From Astropecten irregularis (lineage: Eukaryota; Echinodermata; Asteroidea; Paxillosida; Astropectinidae): DNA of 64,000 nucleotides. Made by a program: the position numbers and the translations under genes. The number at the start of each line of letters is the position of its first letter. Position 1 is the first letter of the stretch. Positions 35,036 to 47,300 of the stretch are shown piece by piece. The stretch lies in contig OZ020258.1 in NCBI GenBank assembly GCA_963971285.1, positions 11,676,614 to 11,740,613 of the forward strand. Direction: 5' to 3'. A model generated the notes under the pieces. That model had not been told where the DNA came from and searched no databases. It saw only the letters and a list, made by a program, of their open reading frames with translations.

Positions 35036-35723
35036 CTGTACTTTAAGTCCATGTACATTACACCAAGGCTAGTTTTACTGTATTGTGTTTGCTTTGATTT
35101 TGGTTTGGTTACAGACTGGATTTCAGTCATTTCACAATAGCTGCATAATGAAAGCATACATTTGAGGTTACAATTGAAGGTGAAGAAACATCGCCATTAG
35201 TTGCTTTCACTGTTACTAGGGACCATATACATGTAGGGAGTACATGTACATGTATCTTTATAAAATTATAATCTTAAGTTGCTGACTTATGGTCAGTTGG
35301 CTTTCTCTAATACTCTTTTAGGGTCGAGCCGAAAGAAAAACCATTTACAGTGACATGAAGTACTTTTGAGCAGAATTGTTGCTGGGTTTTTTTTTTACCA
35401 GAATGGGGTCACTTCTTTTTTAATCGAATCCATTTATACAATTGAGAAGCTATGTTTGCTTAATTGTTGCTGTGAGTTGATGCATTACTGATACCATTCT
35501 TGGATTACAGATTAAGAACTGAATTTCAAGCTGATTAAGTGAGAAGTCTTTAGGTAGGCAAACTGAAAATCCCTTGCTAGTTTGTGAAATTGGATCTTGT
35601 ATTTGTGAGCGCAGTGATCTGCTTCTGTAAATGCGAGCTTCTACAGTTACAGTGAGTAGGTCTTTGACGTTATGGCTGTTAAGCATGGCTTCTGGCTAGC
35701 AACCCAGATTTATTATTTGACTG

Positions 35724-35984
35724 TATACACCAATCGGAAGGCACGACCATGGAGGTAAAAACACCCGCCATTACTGCAGTGTCCCCGCCCGTATTTTGTC
35801 AGGCAACAAAAGAATTTACATCCGCCGCACTCTATACTGCAGGGTGTATGTTCCCTAATCATTGGATGTACACCCTGCAATTATAGAGTGCGGCGGGCGT
35901 AAATTCTTTTGCTGCCGGACAAAAGGCAGGTGGGGACACCGCAGTAATGGCGGACAGTATATCATGCCGTCGGATCGGTCTATA
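35724..35984. mobile_element. Long-hairpin MITE family G
   Basis: 261 bp that folds on itself almost end to end. Outer ends TATACACCAATCGG and CGGATCGGTCTATA; inner arms carry GCCATTACTGCAGTGTCCCC and its inverse. The loop lies near 35850. Confidence 0.7.
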
Positions 35985-37104
35985 GGGAGGCGTCCATCAT
36001 AGACCAAGAGGGTTGAGCACTTGAACACCAATCCATAGGTCTTGGGTTCATTTCCCCGTCCCGTTAAACATTCTATGCTCATTACCAAAATTATTAGTCG
36101 GCCAGTTGCTACTACTGTATGCTTAATTCAGTCTCTTGAACCTGTTACCGGCCATTGCAGTGCATTGTACAATGCTTTTTTAACTGGTTCACGGCTTGAC
36201 TCTGCTCACGATAAAGAACAAATGTTCAAATCAGTCCTATAGGTTTCTAACAAGAAGTGCTTTCATATGTGGAATAGATAGTTTATTTTAAAAAAATGAA
36301 AAATGCAATATGACACGAAAATTCCAGTGACCATATTATAATATTTCTAATTATAGTATTGCAGTCACCGTTTTTTTATACAATCTATTCGAAAGACTTC
36401 AAGTATTAGATATTATTAAAAAAAATTATATCATTGTTTATGAGGATTTAGTGCATAGGATTATGTATTAAACAAAGCAATGATGACATTGTCTTTTCCC
36501 AAATTTATTAAAAAAGCAATGCAATGCAAATTAATTATGATAATTAGAGTACTAACAAAACAAGTCATTTTAAATGATTTGTTTTTGAATATTTATTACC
36601 AGCAGTTTAATTGTGAAGAATGGTTTGTTCCATTTGGTGCACACACCGCATTGATTACTTTATTGCAAGTAATCTAAAAAAAGAAAGAACAAAACTTCTT
36701 TTTTCTTTGAAAAGGTTCTCATTAATTTATGTAAGAATTTCTTGCTGATCTTTTTTTTCTGATTTTCTGGTTTCCCCATAAAATCAATCTTTAAAATAGT
36801 AGAGTATTATTTTACTTTTTAGGCACTCAAATTGAACTGTTTCTTTTCAAAAAATATGCACTTTACGTATGGTTGGAGTATATACAAAAAACCTAGAGTT
36901 GTAAGCATTTACTTGTACATGTATATTATTATAAATGGAATAAAGAAAAGAAGAAGATTTTACAAGAAGAATTCTTCTGATTGTCATTGTGAATTATTTT
37001 ACGATTACACTCTGAAGTATCAAGATTGATCTTAAAAAGTCCATATCTGTCAAAATTGCAAAGAAAAGAATTATATGTCATAGACTATGACATTGCTCTT
37101 TTTC
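35985..37104. other. Non-coding stretch
   Basis: Very AT-rich intergenic DNA with no gene or repeat recognised. Confidence 0.4.
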
Positions 37105-37175
37105 TTGCCAACATCTCCATAGTAACAAGTTACTAACATCTCCATAGTAACAAGTTATTATGGAGATGTTGGCAA
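37105..37175. repeat. Hairpin with duplicated left arm
   Basis: 37105-37121 (TTGCCAACATCTCCATA) and its exact inverse at 37159-37175. The spacer holds a second copy of the ACATCTCCATAGTAACAAGT block. Confidence 0.85.
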
Positions 37176-37824
37176 TTCACATAAAACACTTTGTGAAATT
37201 GTGTAGGCCTAATGGGAATAGCGCTCCGCACTAATGACGTCACAAAATCCCCGGATGTCAGACAAACAATTGTCTCATCAGACATAAATATAATAATGGT
37301 CTCACACACGTAGTGTACATACATGCGGTGCTATTTTTAGCGGAAGTGCTGAGCGATATTACAAGGGCATAAACTGTTGCAATTCATTTGATAGTTTGTC
37401 AATATTACTAAGGCAAGGTAACTTGTGACATGACTTTTTGTCAAATGGTTAAGACTGATAAATTACACGCTTTAAGGTCAAATCCTAATACATACATACA
37501 TATAGCTTGTTGACTTGCAACATTTAAAATCCTTGGAAATGAATCCTGCTTCAACATGCCATGGAAGTTATAGTGTGTCCTTGTACCTTGGTCAAAGATT
37601 TGTTTTTCCAGGTCATTTAAATCGGTCATGATAATATTTCAACTTTGGGAATTTTTTATACGGCTGCATTTTACAATGCATCTTGCTGTGTGTGGATTTC
37701 ACATAATGTTAAGATTGGTCTTATGCTGCGAATCGCTCTTATGTAATATTGTGTGATGATGCAATATCACCATACTCGATATACATGTATAGATTTGACA
37801 ATCATGATGAAAATTCTTTGAGCG

Positions 37825-37973
37825 TTTTTCATTTTTATTGAAACAAAAATTAGGCACTGTATGGGACTGAAAAATATCATAGATGACTGTTTCTGTATCT
37901 TTCTTGCTGTATATTTTTGCCCATGAATATGCATTTCTATGAAAAGAAAAACAAAGTATGAAGCTACCTTTAA
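37825..37973. mobile_element. Partial family D MITE
   Basis: Right part only, ending in AAAGTATGAAGCTACCTTTAA, with the GGCACTGTATGGGACTG interior. Confidence 0.5.
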
Positions 37974-38044
37974 GATAAATCTTTAGGTTTTGTGAAATCC
38001 AGACCAACTTTTATAATTATTCTGAGATGACTTCTTTTAAAGAG

Positions 38045-38392
38045 GATGACACATGATCAGTAAAGGTCACAGAACAGCAGCACTTAGGCTTTCTCTGATG
38101 CCTATAAATGTAAACTCACTTCAATTTTGACAGAGCTTTGTCGTTTGGCCATCTGAGTCACGACGATCGAGGCCCAACCCACGGTATTTTTCACACAGAA
38201 CATAGAGGCTATCAATCTTCATGAGACAAATGTATACTCTGCATAAAGGAAGAACATCCTCTAAATTTGTTGAAGTTGTGCATAAAATCGGTGAACATTT
38301 TGTTTATACATGTATCTGTCCAGCCAATTGAGGTCAACTCCTTTTGAAAGATATCACTTTCCATTCAGCAAACCTTTGCCTGGCACTGAGTA
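38045..38392 (+). mobile_element. Diverged family E' relative
   Basis: Starts near ACATGATCAGTAAAGGTCAC and shares the GGTCACAGAACAGCA block, then diverges. The right end is uncertain. A family E copy follows directly. Confidence 0.35.
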
Positions 38393-38530
38393 TTAAAGGG
38401 ATGGTACAGAACTGGTTTTTGCGACAAAACCGTTGCTGACAGTGAAAGCACATTATGTAATCCACCATATACCTTAACTGACAAACCTGTAGACGTTTGA
38501 GGTCAATCAGCCATCTGGGTCACGAGAAAA
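38393..38530 (+). mobile_element. Family E MITE, left part
   Basis: TTAAAGGGATGGTACAGAAC followed by the same interior as the 44820 copy up to GCCATCTGGGTCACGAG. The right terminus was not found and the limit is approximate. Confidence 0.5.
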
Positions 38531-38730
38531 TAGTGTGAAAATAGTTTACACATTTCAACGATATTATGCGTTCATAATAAACCGCTTCGAAGCGATTTAT
38601 TCCAATCGAAAAATAGTTTAATTTATTTCTCACTGAATATGGCATTTCAGACAAAAACATTTCATGGGATGTTTTCTCCCAAACTACTATCTGTGGTAAA
38701 AAAAACACCAAAGTGCACTTACTTCCTGTT

Positions 38731-39200
38731 AAAATGATATTTCATTTTCCTGTGAAAATTATATTTCAATTACATAATTATAACTGATAAGTGAAGAATT
38801 TCCTTTTAGTTTTATGGCCAAAGACACATTTTTGCAGCTTGAAAATTAGTAAGTTGGCTCAAATTATTACAAATTTCTTGCATTATTAGTACCATTTTTC
38901 CTGCTCACATTCTTCAAAATTATTTCAGGTTTTTGTGTTAAAACTTGGCTTTCTAAATAAAAAGGACTTTACAGTGCTCAGGCTGTGTTGCCTTGGGGGA
39001 TTGTTGTATTGTTTCTGTGTCAACATTTGCACAAACTTAATTAATTTCTTGGCTCAAATAGGCCCGTTTTTGCTTTAAATTAGCAAGTTTTGTACAATGT
39101 TAATCCTGCAGATAATTTTGCATTTGTCTGAACCATTTTTCTCCCTTCAATTTCCCCCCTTTTTGCTAGTTTTAGTTACTGAATAATGTTTTCTCTGCAG
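38731..39200. other. Region upstream of the DLGAP5-like promoter candidate
   Basis: AT-rich, no repeat recognised. It includes a CTCTGCAG acceptor-like site at 39193-39200 that probably has no role. Confidence 0.3.
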
Positions 39201-39376
39201 TTGAACTAACCAATGTTCGTCTAAAGAGGGCGCTCTTCAAATCAAGCCCTGGGAATGATGACGTCAGATATCCAACGGCCAATCAGAGCGGTTATACATT
39301 TGGAACGTTATTTAATTTTTACGTGTGCGACGACGTCAAATTGTTGTTTTCGATTTGGCTCTGTATTTTGATCTTG
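39201..39376 (+). promoter_or_regulatory. Candidate DLGAP5-like promoter and 5' non-coding exon
   Basis: Holds two CCAAT boxes (39210-39214, 39279-39283), a perfect cAMP-response palindrome TGACGTCA (39259-39266), a second CGACGTCA-like half (about 39331) and a TTCAAA (39236-39241), which in reverse is the TTTGAA cell-cycle homology region. It ends in a consensus donor, ATCTTG|GTAAGT (exon end 39376). CCAAT plus CHR elements are typical of G2/M genes, a class to which vertebrate DLGAP5 belongs. Caveat: an AGGGCGCTCTTCAA word recurs near 58501, so the CHR may come from a repeat. Confidence 0.35.
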
Positions 39377-39809
39377 GTAAGTAGGCCCTAGATTGTTTTT
39401 CAAAATATTGATAAATTTCAATTGCATGACTTATGGCTGTGTTATAGAATCTCTATGGAGTATTTGGGTGCTGATGGGGGGCCTATTTTGACATGGTTTC
39501 ACAAACAACTCCGACTCCGAGTGAGCGAGTAACGTTCCGAGCTGTGTGCTGCACTTTCTCGTTCACTGTGACACATGTTTGAGTTTGACTTTATTTTATT
39601 TTTAGGGTGCTGATAGAAAAGTCGGATCCTGGTCCGACCTTTCCGGATCCTTGTTCTTTTCACACAATAAAATGGAAATATTGTTGGCTAGTATCATGAC
39701 TCATTTTGTTGACATCTGTGCTTCCCCACAGAATGTTCAAAAGCGAGGAAAACTCACCTTACTGTGACTTTTTACACGAAAGTATGAAACGATGTGCATC
39801 CATTGCATT

Positions 39810-39856
39810 GGGCTTTCCGCCGATTCATATGGGCCATACGAATCGGCGGAAAGCCC
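39810..39856. repeat. 17-bp perfect inverted repeat
   Basis: GGGCTTTCCGCCGATTC at 39810-39826 and its exact inverse at 39840-39856 with a 13-bp spacer. Just upstream of the foldback at 39870. Confidence 0.85.
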
Positions 39857-39897
39857 GGGGTTCCTGAAGTTTAACGTTAGTACACTCAGGTTAGGCC

Positions 39898-39965
39898 TAG
39901 CTGGTATCCAGCTTCTACACACCTAAATTCTAATTTCTAGCTGAGTAGAAGCTGGGTACCAGCTA
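39898..39965. repeat. Small hairpin inserted in a foldback element
   Basis: 21-bp arms (39898-39918 and 39945-39965) with one mismatch, beginning TAGCTGGTATCCAGC, and a 26-bp loop. Only the left arm of the outer element is interrupted, which suggests a later insertion. Confidence 0.6.
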
Positions 39966-40117
39966 AGGCCATAAACACAAAATTGTTGTATTGGCGTAAC
40001 CCGCCTGACCCAAAAATATGCCCCTACTGTAAACGTTTTAAACCAAAAAAAAAAAAATGAATCAATAAAAATCGAGGAAAAAAATTAAATTAAATAAAAA
40101 AATCGCAAATTTGTAGG

Positions 40118-40140
40118 CCTAACCCTAACCCTAACCCTAT
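40118..40140 (-). repeat. Short telomere-like tract (CCCTAA)
   Basis: Three and a half CCCTAA units, opposite orientation to the 4714 tract, in the centre of the foldback at 39870-40378. Confidence 0.7.
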
Positions 40141-40732
40141 GCAGATTAAAAGCTTAAAAGGAGCAAAAGATGGAAACCAGACTGGTTAAAGTTGTTATGT
40201 AATTTCTTGTCTTTATTTGACTCGTCAAATTCTGTATAGGAAAAAAGGCATTTAATATAGGAAAAATTAAATTAAAAAAAATTTAAAAATCCGCCCGCCC
40301 TACCCTATTTTCCAAACCTCCGTTACTCCAATACAACAATTTTTTTTTATGGCCTAACCTGAGTGTACTAACGTTAAACCTTACCTGAGTTAGCCTACAT
40401 GTACATGACAGGTGCATGATCGGCAACAAATTTCCGTTTAACGTAGGGGACTGGGAACCGGGAATAGTACAACTAACGTTAGGGCCTAGGCCTACTAGGT
40501 AGGCCTACTACTACTAACGCCTATTTTACTCAACCTGCTAGACATAAAAAAAACAACGTTTTCCCAGCACTGGAATTTGAACAATTAGGGCCTGTCATAG
40601 ATTTTCAATGACCTGTTTTATTTTGTGAAAAATCATCAGTTTATGACGAATTTCGGTTTATGACAGGGATGTGATTTCTCAGATTTTCTGTCTTATTTCA
40701 GATTGTTGTCCTCACAGGCTGTGCACACAAGT

Positions 40733-41008
40733 AATACACCGATCCGACGGCATGACATACCATCTGCCATTACTGCAGTGTCCCTGCCCGCCTTTTGTCC
40801 GGCAACAACAGATTTTACACTCCGCCGTAATCCATACTACAGGGTGTACATCCCCCTAATCAGGGGACATACACCGGCACCCTGCAATGTAGAGTGTGGC
40901 GGACGTAAAGTCTTTTGTTGCCGGACAAAAGGCGGGCGGGAAACACTGCAGTAATGTCGGCCTCTGGTGTTTCCTACTTCCATGGTCGAGCCGTCGGATG
41001 CGTGTATA
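40733..41008. mobile_element. Long-hairpin MITE family G, 0.13 kb upstream of the DLGAP5-like start
   Basis: About 276 bp with arms GCCATTACTGCAGTGTCCC and TTTTGTCCGGCAACAA and their inverses. It ends 119 bp before the first coding exon, so it lies in the putative first intron. Confidence 0.7.
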
Positions 41009-41137
41009 GGACATTTCTAGAGTTCAGATTGGTCAATCTCATCCCTGTTATGACTAGTTGTCTTTAAAAGCATACATAATAAATAAATCTCCTTTCCTTT
41101 TAAAATTGGATAAATATATTTGAACAGGAAATATAAG

Positions 41138-41375
41138 ATGGATTTCTCCAAAGACTACAAGAAGAAGGGCATGGCCCTGAACAACGATGAGAAGAGGATC
41201 ATGCGAGTCAAACGCCGATCCGTAGACCAAAAATCCAAGCGCAACATGACGTTCATGAGACAACGCGAGATAGGGTCTCTCACACCTCTGCGAGAGAATA
41301 CAGAAGAGAACATCAAGAAGAATAAGCCCTCAACATCCAGGGCCCAGCAACAGGAGAAGGCGGTCAGACCAAAAG
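41138..41375 (+). CDS. DLGAP5: DLGAP5-like coding exon 1
   Basis: Residues 1-79, leaving in phase 1 at CCAAAAG|GTGAGT. The exon begins at 41128 after TTTGAACAG, so 10 bp of 5' UTR precede the ATG. It is strongly basic (MDFSKDYKKKG, RVKRRSVDQKSKRN), as expected for the N-terminal microtubule-binding part of HURP. Confidence 0.9.
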
Positions 41376-44300
41376 GTGAGTGAAAAATGTGGAGAGGTTT
41401 AGTTGTACATTTCAATTTGGTTATTATACTAATATCACATGGTTTGAGGGTGGACAGTCGATTCTAGCTCCCGAGGTGTTGGAAGGTTGGAAGTTTTGAG
41501 GCTTCGCCTCGGGAACTATAGTTTGTCAACTTCCAACACCGAGGGAAGCTAGTATCACATGGTTTGAGGGTGACAGTCAATTCTAGCTCCCGAGGTGTTG
41601 GAAGTTGACAAACTATAGTTTCCGAGGCAAAGCCGAGGGAACTAGTTTGTCAACTTCCAACACAGAGGGAAGCTAGAATCGACTGTCCACCTGAAATAAA
41701 CCATGTGATATTTGTTTTACTATACCTCATAAATATTCACAATTTCATTGAGATCGATATCAGTAAGTGCAGTAAAATGTCCGTGTTCGTAAATTATAAA
41801 TGGTGTCACCGCAAGTCTCACTCATTCTAGCATTTATCTTTATAAAAGTTTGAAGTGGTCTCAATTTGATTGTGAATTTTTTGTTTGAGCTGTAGTCGCT
41901 GCTGTGGTCCAAGCTAGGCTACAGAAATGGAAACAGGAAAAAGAGATTCGGAAGAAACTGGCCGCGGAGAAGGACAGCAAGAAGCCCATGTTCAAAGTCT
42001 TCCACGTTCAGGCTGACAAGAAGCCGACTAGTCTGCTTAATACGAAGACAGCAGCGACAGGAAGGCCACAGGTTTGTCATTTCTAGTGCTGGAATGATTA
42101 CACATTTAAATGTTTAATTGATCCAAAATCTAATTTATCTGTTTACGGGGAGAAACTCTCAAACTGGGGCCAATTTCACGGCGCTGCTAATTAGCACAAA
42201 AATTGGCTCAGCATGACATTTCTGTCTTAATTAATAACAACAGAGTTAACAACCAAATTTCCGTGTGTTGTGTATCACTTGTAATTGTTCTTTGGCTGTT
42301 GTTCACTGACCATAAATATCAACTGGAATTTTTAACGGTGGTTTGTTTTATTGGGCAAGACATTTTTGTGCTATTAAGCAAATTTTTGTACTTAGCGGCT
42401 CCATGAAATTGACCCCTTTTTAGGCCCAGGCAGTACAAAGCCTGGCCTTTCCCAGGCCGTCAGGACTGGAATCGTCCTTTGGGCAACCCTGGACTTCGCT
42501 ACAACAGAGCTGCTGAAAAATTGATAATGCCTGTCTTCTGGATAGCTACTGCATGTCCATGATCGATGTGGACCCAATCTGTCAATCAGGTTTATAGTGC
42601 CAACTATGATCCAGGACACAGCAGTGGGTTGAAGCCAGGTCATATCTCAAAGACTAGGGATTGTAAAAACCCAAGACCCCGGCCTAGTAAAGCCGAGGGG
42701 CCAATTTCACAGAGCTGCTTAGCACAAAAAAATCGCTTAATCGGATTAACAACCAAATTTCCATGTGTTGTGTATCAATCGCAATTTTTCTTTTGGCTGT
42801 TGTTTGCTGACCATGCATATTAAATCAAATTTTTAATGGTGGTTTGTTTTATAAGGCAAATCATTTTTGTGCTAGGCAATTTTTTGTGCTAAGCAACTCT
42901 ATGAAATTGGCCCCAGGCCTGGCCTGGCTTTTCAGTGGCTGGGCCCAAGCAGCATTAACGTTTCTTGTAACCTGGGTTTGTAGATTGTATTTCCTTCTGT
43001 GTGCTGAGCATTGCATTGAGATCCATTTCTTAGACCATGTCGACCACAGTGTGTAACAATCTTTGTGCCTTTTCATAGATTAATAAGAGCACCGTGTTGC
43101 AGCCTGAAAGGAGGGTCACTCGTGCCTCGTCCAAAATCGTCGACAAGAAGGTGAGAACAATTCAAACATGGAGCAAGACATGGCAGTACAACAAGCCTTG
43201 AATTTAACGGAGGCCACAGAGGCCACGGCCTTCGTTGCCATGTTTCTTGGCCTTCGTGCCCCCTTCAAATGTTTCCATAGACATTATGATTTTCCAATGG
43301 AAGTGCCCCTTGCAATGGAAAAGTGGCCTTGCCCTTTTCAGAACCAAATTCAAGGCATGATGGTGTATAATAGTACACTGAGAGTATATTGCCATTCTGT
43401 GATAGTGTGTTGTATTATAAACCCTATAGTATTGCAGTTCATTGATAGTGTATTACATTAAAATAGCCCCAAACCCCTCAAACTCCAACAGGTAGTTCCG
43501 TTGAGTTTTGGCTTGTTTGGTACAAAACAGTAAGGACCTGTTGTTGGACTGTGTTTGATTCAGTACCAAAGGTCCAGGAGTACACTGTTTCATTCTGACA
43601 GGTTTGGGGAAGTAAGGCATGAGACCTGTAGAAACAAGTGTTGGTGTATGTGGCAGTGAACTGGCATTTATTTTGTGGGTAAGGCTACCCATGGCCTAAA
43701 GTACAGGAAGTTGTGATGGTGCCTAGTACAGGTCATTGACAGTGTATATTATAGTGCATGTATGCACTGCACTGACGCGCTTCAACAAGTTCAAGGCTTT
43801 CAACAGTTTTTCAACATCATTTTCCGTCATGGTTTTAATAGTGTGACAATTTTTATTCATGATTCACTATGGAATTACTATTCCTCAGCCTGCAGTCCAG
43901 CCAGCCCCTGTTGCGGCCAGACCGACCACCCGCCTCTCCACCAGGATCGCTGCGGGAAGTCGAGGTAAGTTGGCTTCAAAGAAGCCATTCAGAGAGACGA
44001 TCCAAGACTAGTAACTTCTTGGAAGGTTTATTAGTTGGAGGGCTTTGGGCATCCTTAAAGATGGAGAATAACGATTTGTAAAAAAATTGAAACAAATACA
44101 AATCCTCATTTATAAGACATATAAGAACATTCTCATAATATACAATGGGGCTGTTGTTTTTTCATTATTTATTAATATTGGAAATCAAATTTGATAGTAA
44201 TTGTCAATTCTTGGGACTATTTACCCAAACTGGCCGTGTGTGGCGCTATTTAAATTTATGTCAATGTGTGACGTAGTCGAGGGGATACGGTCCACGAACG

Positions 44301-47300
44301 AATCCCCTCGGTGCACGGGAGTTGTATGGGATTTCAAATGAGTTTTGGGTTCATGTGGTTTCTGTATGCTAAAACTGGCCGAATCACTGCCCGAATGATC
44401 ATTACTATCCGATTAGTACATTGATTCTTCATCGATGCTGTATTCCTACCAAGGACGGTCGCCATATGTTTCATTTTAAACCATTTTACTTTTGAAATGA
44501 TTGGAGTGCATGTATTACGTGTGGGTATGTAATATGCAACACACTGTGTATAAATATTCATAAGGAAAGCGAATCCCCTCTTCTACGTCACCAACTTGAG
44601 GAAAACATGAATATTCATGATATGTAAATGAACCAAAAACGGGCAAAGTCGAGAGAAAATTTATCATTCTTGGCGAATGTGGAACGGTAAAAGGTGGCTT
44701 AAAATTCACATCAAGAAACTTCAAAAAGTGAGGGTTTATTATATGTTTGCCTTAATTGGAGCTAGGTGAACAAAATTTTACCTGAACATCTTATTTTTCG
44801 AAATCGTTGGAGCCCAGCTTTAAAGGGATGGTACAGAACTGTTTTTTGCGACAAAATTGTTTCTGACAGTGAAAGCACATTATGTAATCCATCATGTACC
44901 TTAACTGACAAAGCTGTAGAAGTTTGAGGTCAATCAGCCATCTGAAGTGTATTTTGTCTTACCAATTCTGTACCATCCCTTTAAGAACATGCCAGTATTA
45001 AGTCGGCTTCAAAGAGGCCATTCCGAGAGACGCTCCAAGCCTAGTACCTTCCTGGAAGGTTTATTAGCCGGAGGGCTTTGGTCATCCTTAAGAACATACC
45101 GTTTCAATACCAGTTGAATGGGTATAACAGACTGAACGTAGGCCTAATGCATTGACGTCGTAGAGGCAAAACAATACATCAGTGGATTCAATACAGTGAC
45201 CTGTCTATTAATTGTGCTCATATGAGTTTCAGCAAACCTTACTTAGAGGTACTTACTAAGAGGAACCATTTCTGTTCTGACAACCAAGATACCAAGGAGA
45301 ACGTGGCCCGAACTGCCAAGCCCGCAGCAGCGGCGGCGCGGGGCAGGAAGACCAAGGCTGTTGCTGACAAAGCCGTGGTTCCCAAAGCCAAACCTCCTCA
45401 GAAGAAGGAGCCTGCTCCTGAGCCGTCAGTCAAACTACCCACGCCGTCCTCCAGCCAGCATGTGACCAGCGAGAGGGGTGCCTCCTCGCAGACTACCCTG
45501 TGTGAGCAATCCTTCGCCCCGTCCCAATTCACCTTTGACTTCCACTTTGAGCCGATGAGCCCGGCTAGTACTCACAACTTCCTCTATCCGGGACCTACTG
45601 CAATACGTAAAGGAAGGTAAGAAAACTCACTTTATTTGAGAAAAAAATCCCCAGAGCTTTCTGTCATCAGTTTGGGTTTGCATGGTAAACCATAGTCACA
45701 TAGGGCGTTTACGAAACGGAGGCTTAAGCTCAGGCTCCAGCTCTGACATCCATATGCTGGAAATATTGGCTGTGGTTTTTCATTGAAGCTGAAGCTCTGC
45801 TTTCCTTTTCAAACAAGAGAATCTACTTCGGAACTGCTGCTAAAAGCATACCTGTTATTTCAGAATGGGTTCATAAAAATAGAGCCGGAGCCTGAGACGG
45901 AGCCTGAGTCTCCATTTTGTAAACTCCCATAGCATACAATCCATTGGTGTCTGTTCTGTGTTGTTGCATTGGAAACAAAGCATTGCATGTCAAGGGAATG
46001 CACTGTACACGCTCCACAATGGAATATCTGGGGTCGATTTCACAAAGTCAACGATCGTTCATAACTCGAGTCATGAAGGATAACCCATGGTATCCTCCGT
46101 AGGACTGCAATGCATCATATAGTCCTACGATTGATAGAAAGTTACAATGAGTTTGGTGAAATCGGCCCATGGGTACAGTGGGGTTTCTGTACCTTGCGGG
46201 TTAAATACATTTAACATGATAACACAGCTGTTGTGAAGTCTTTCCGATTAAAAGTGAAACATTGTTTTGTTCATCAGTGTATAACTTTGGGCAGAAACTC
46301 ATTTGGACTATTGAGGTTCCTAGGAGTCATTATCACCATTGTCTTTTGTTGTCGCATCTCAGGTGTTCCACTCTGATGTTAAATACATAACTTGACGATA
46401 CGATTGTTGTGAAGTCTTTAAGATTGAAAGTGAAACATTGGTTTGTTCAGCCGTCAGTGTTTAACTTTTAGCAGAAACTCAGTTGTTTAAATTCGACCAG
46501 AAAAGTAGTTGGACTTTAAAGAGGTTCCTAGGAGTCATTATCACAATTGTCTTTTGTTGTTACATCTCAGGTGTTCCACTCCGATGTCGGTCAATCGCAG
46601 GAGGAGATCCACCACTCCCGAACCCCTGGAGATCTCTGCAATTCAGTTCCCGAAGAAGTCCATGCGCCAGGCTGTGCACGACTCGGACAGCAGCTCAGGA
46701 TCCAAAAGCTGGAAGGATCCGGGGAGCGGAACAGAATCGGACGGCAGTCAGGGGTCAGACATGAGGAAAGAACCGGAGATGGGGGTGGAACCACAGCTGA
46801 GTGTAGAACCACAGATGAGTGTAGAACCGCAGATGAGCGTAGAACCACAGATGAGCGTAGAATCTGAGATGAGCGTAGAACCTGAGATGAGCGTAGAACC
46901 TGAGATGAGCAAAGAACCACAGATGAGCATAGAACCACAGATGAGCAAAGAACCTGAGATCAGCCAAGAACCTGAGATCAGCAAAGAACCAGAGACTGAC
47001 GGAGTTGGACAGAATAGCAAAGAAGGTACTACCTTTCAAAGTTTCAGTCCATTGTTTGGTCTGCAGAAGGCAGAGAATAAGCTGGTTCTGTAGAGCTGCT
47101 GAAGCACCACACTTTGCTAAGCATGAACATTCCTACTCTGCTAAACAAACCAGGATCACAGACCAAATGTTGATGTCATATTCATTGAGACTTTCCGCTT
47201 TTAACTTTGCTTCCAGCTGTTGTTTGCTACTCGTCACATTATAGATGTGATTTAAGCAAGGCTTAAATTTCTGAAGCAAATTTTGTTGCTTTTTCTGTGA

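Larger units (their letters stand above)
39870..40378. mobile_element. Foldback element with 28-bp perfect outer arms
   Basis: 39870-39897 and 40351-40378 are perfect inverse copies. A second inverted pair (39966-39999 with about 40323-40354, imperfect) lies inside. Between outer and inner left arms sits a separate hairpin (39898-39965). The central region contains telomere-like repeats. It lies in the putative first intron of the DLGAP5-like gene. Confidence 0.6.

Noticed and set aside
46591-47039. Antisense frames opposite the DLGAP5-like exon 6
   Set aside because: They mirror the 18-bp coding repeat. The sense frame has phase-matched splice sites and flanking HURP exons.
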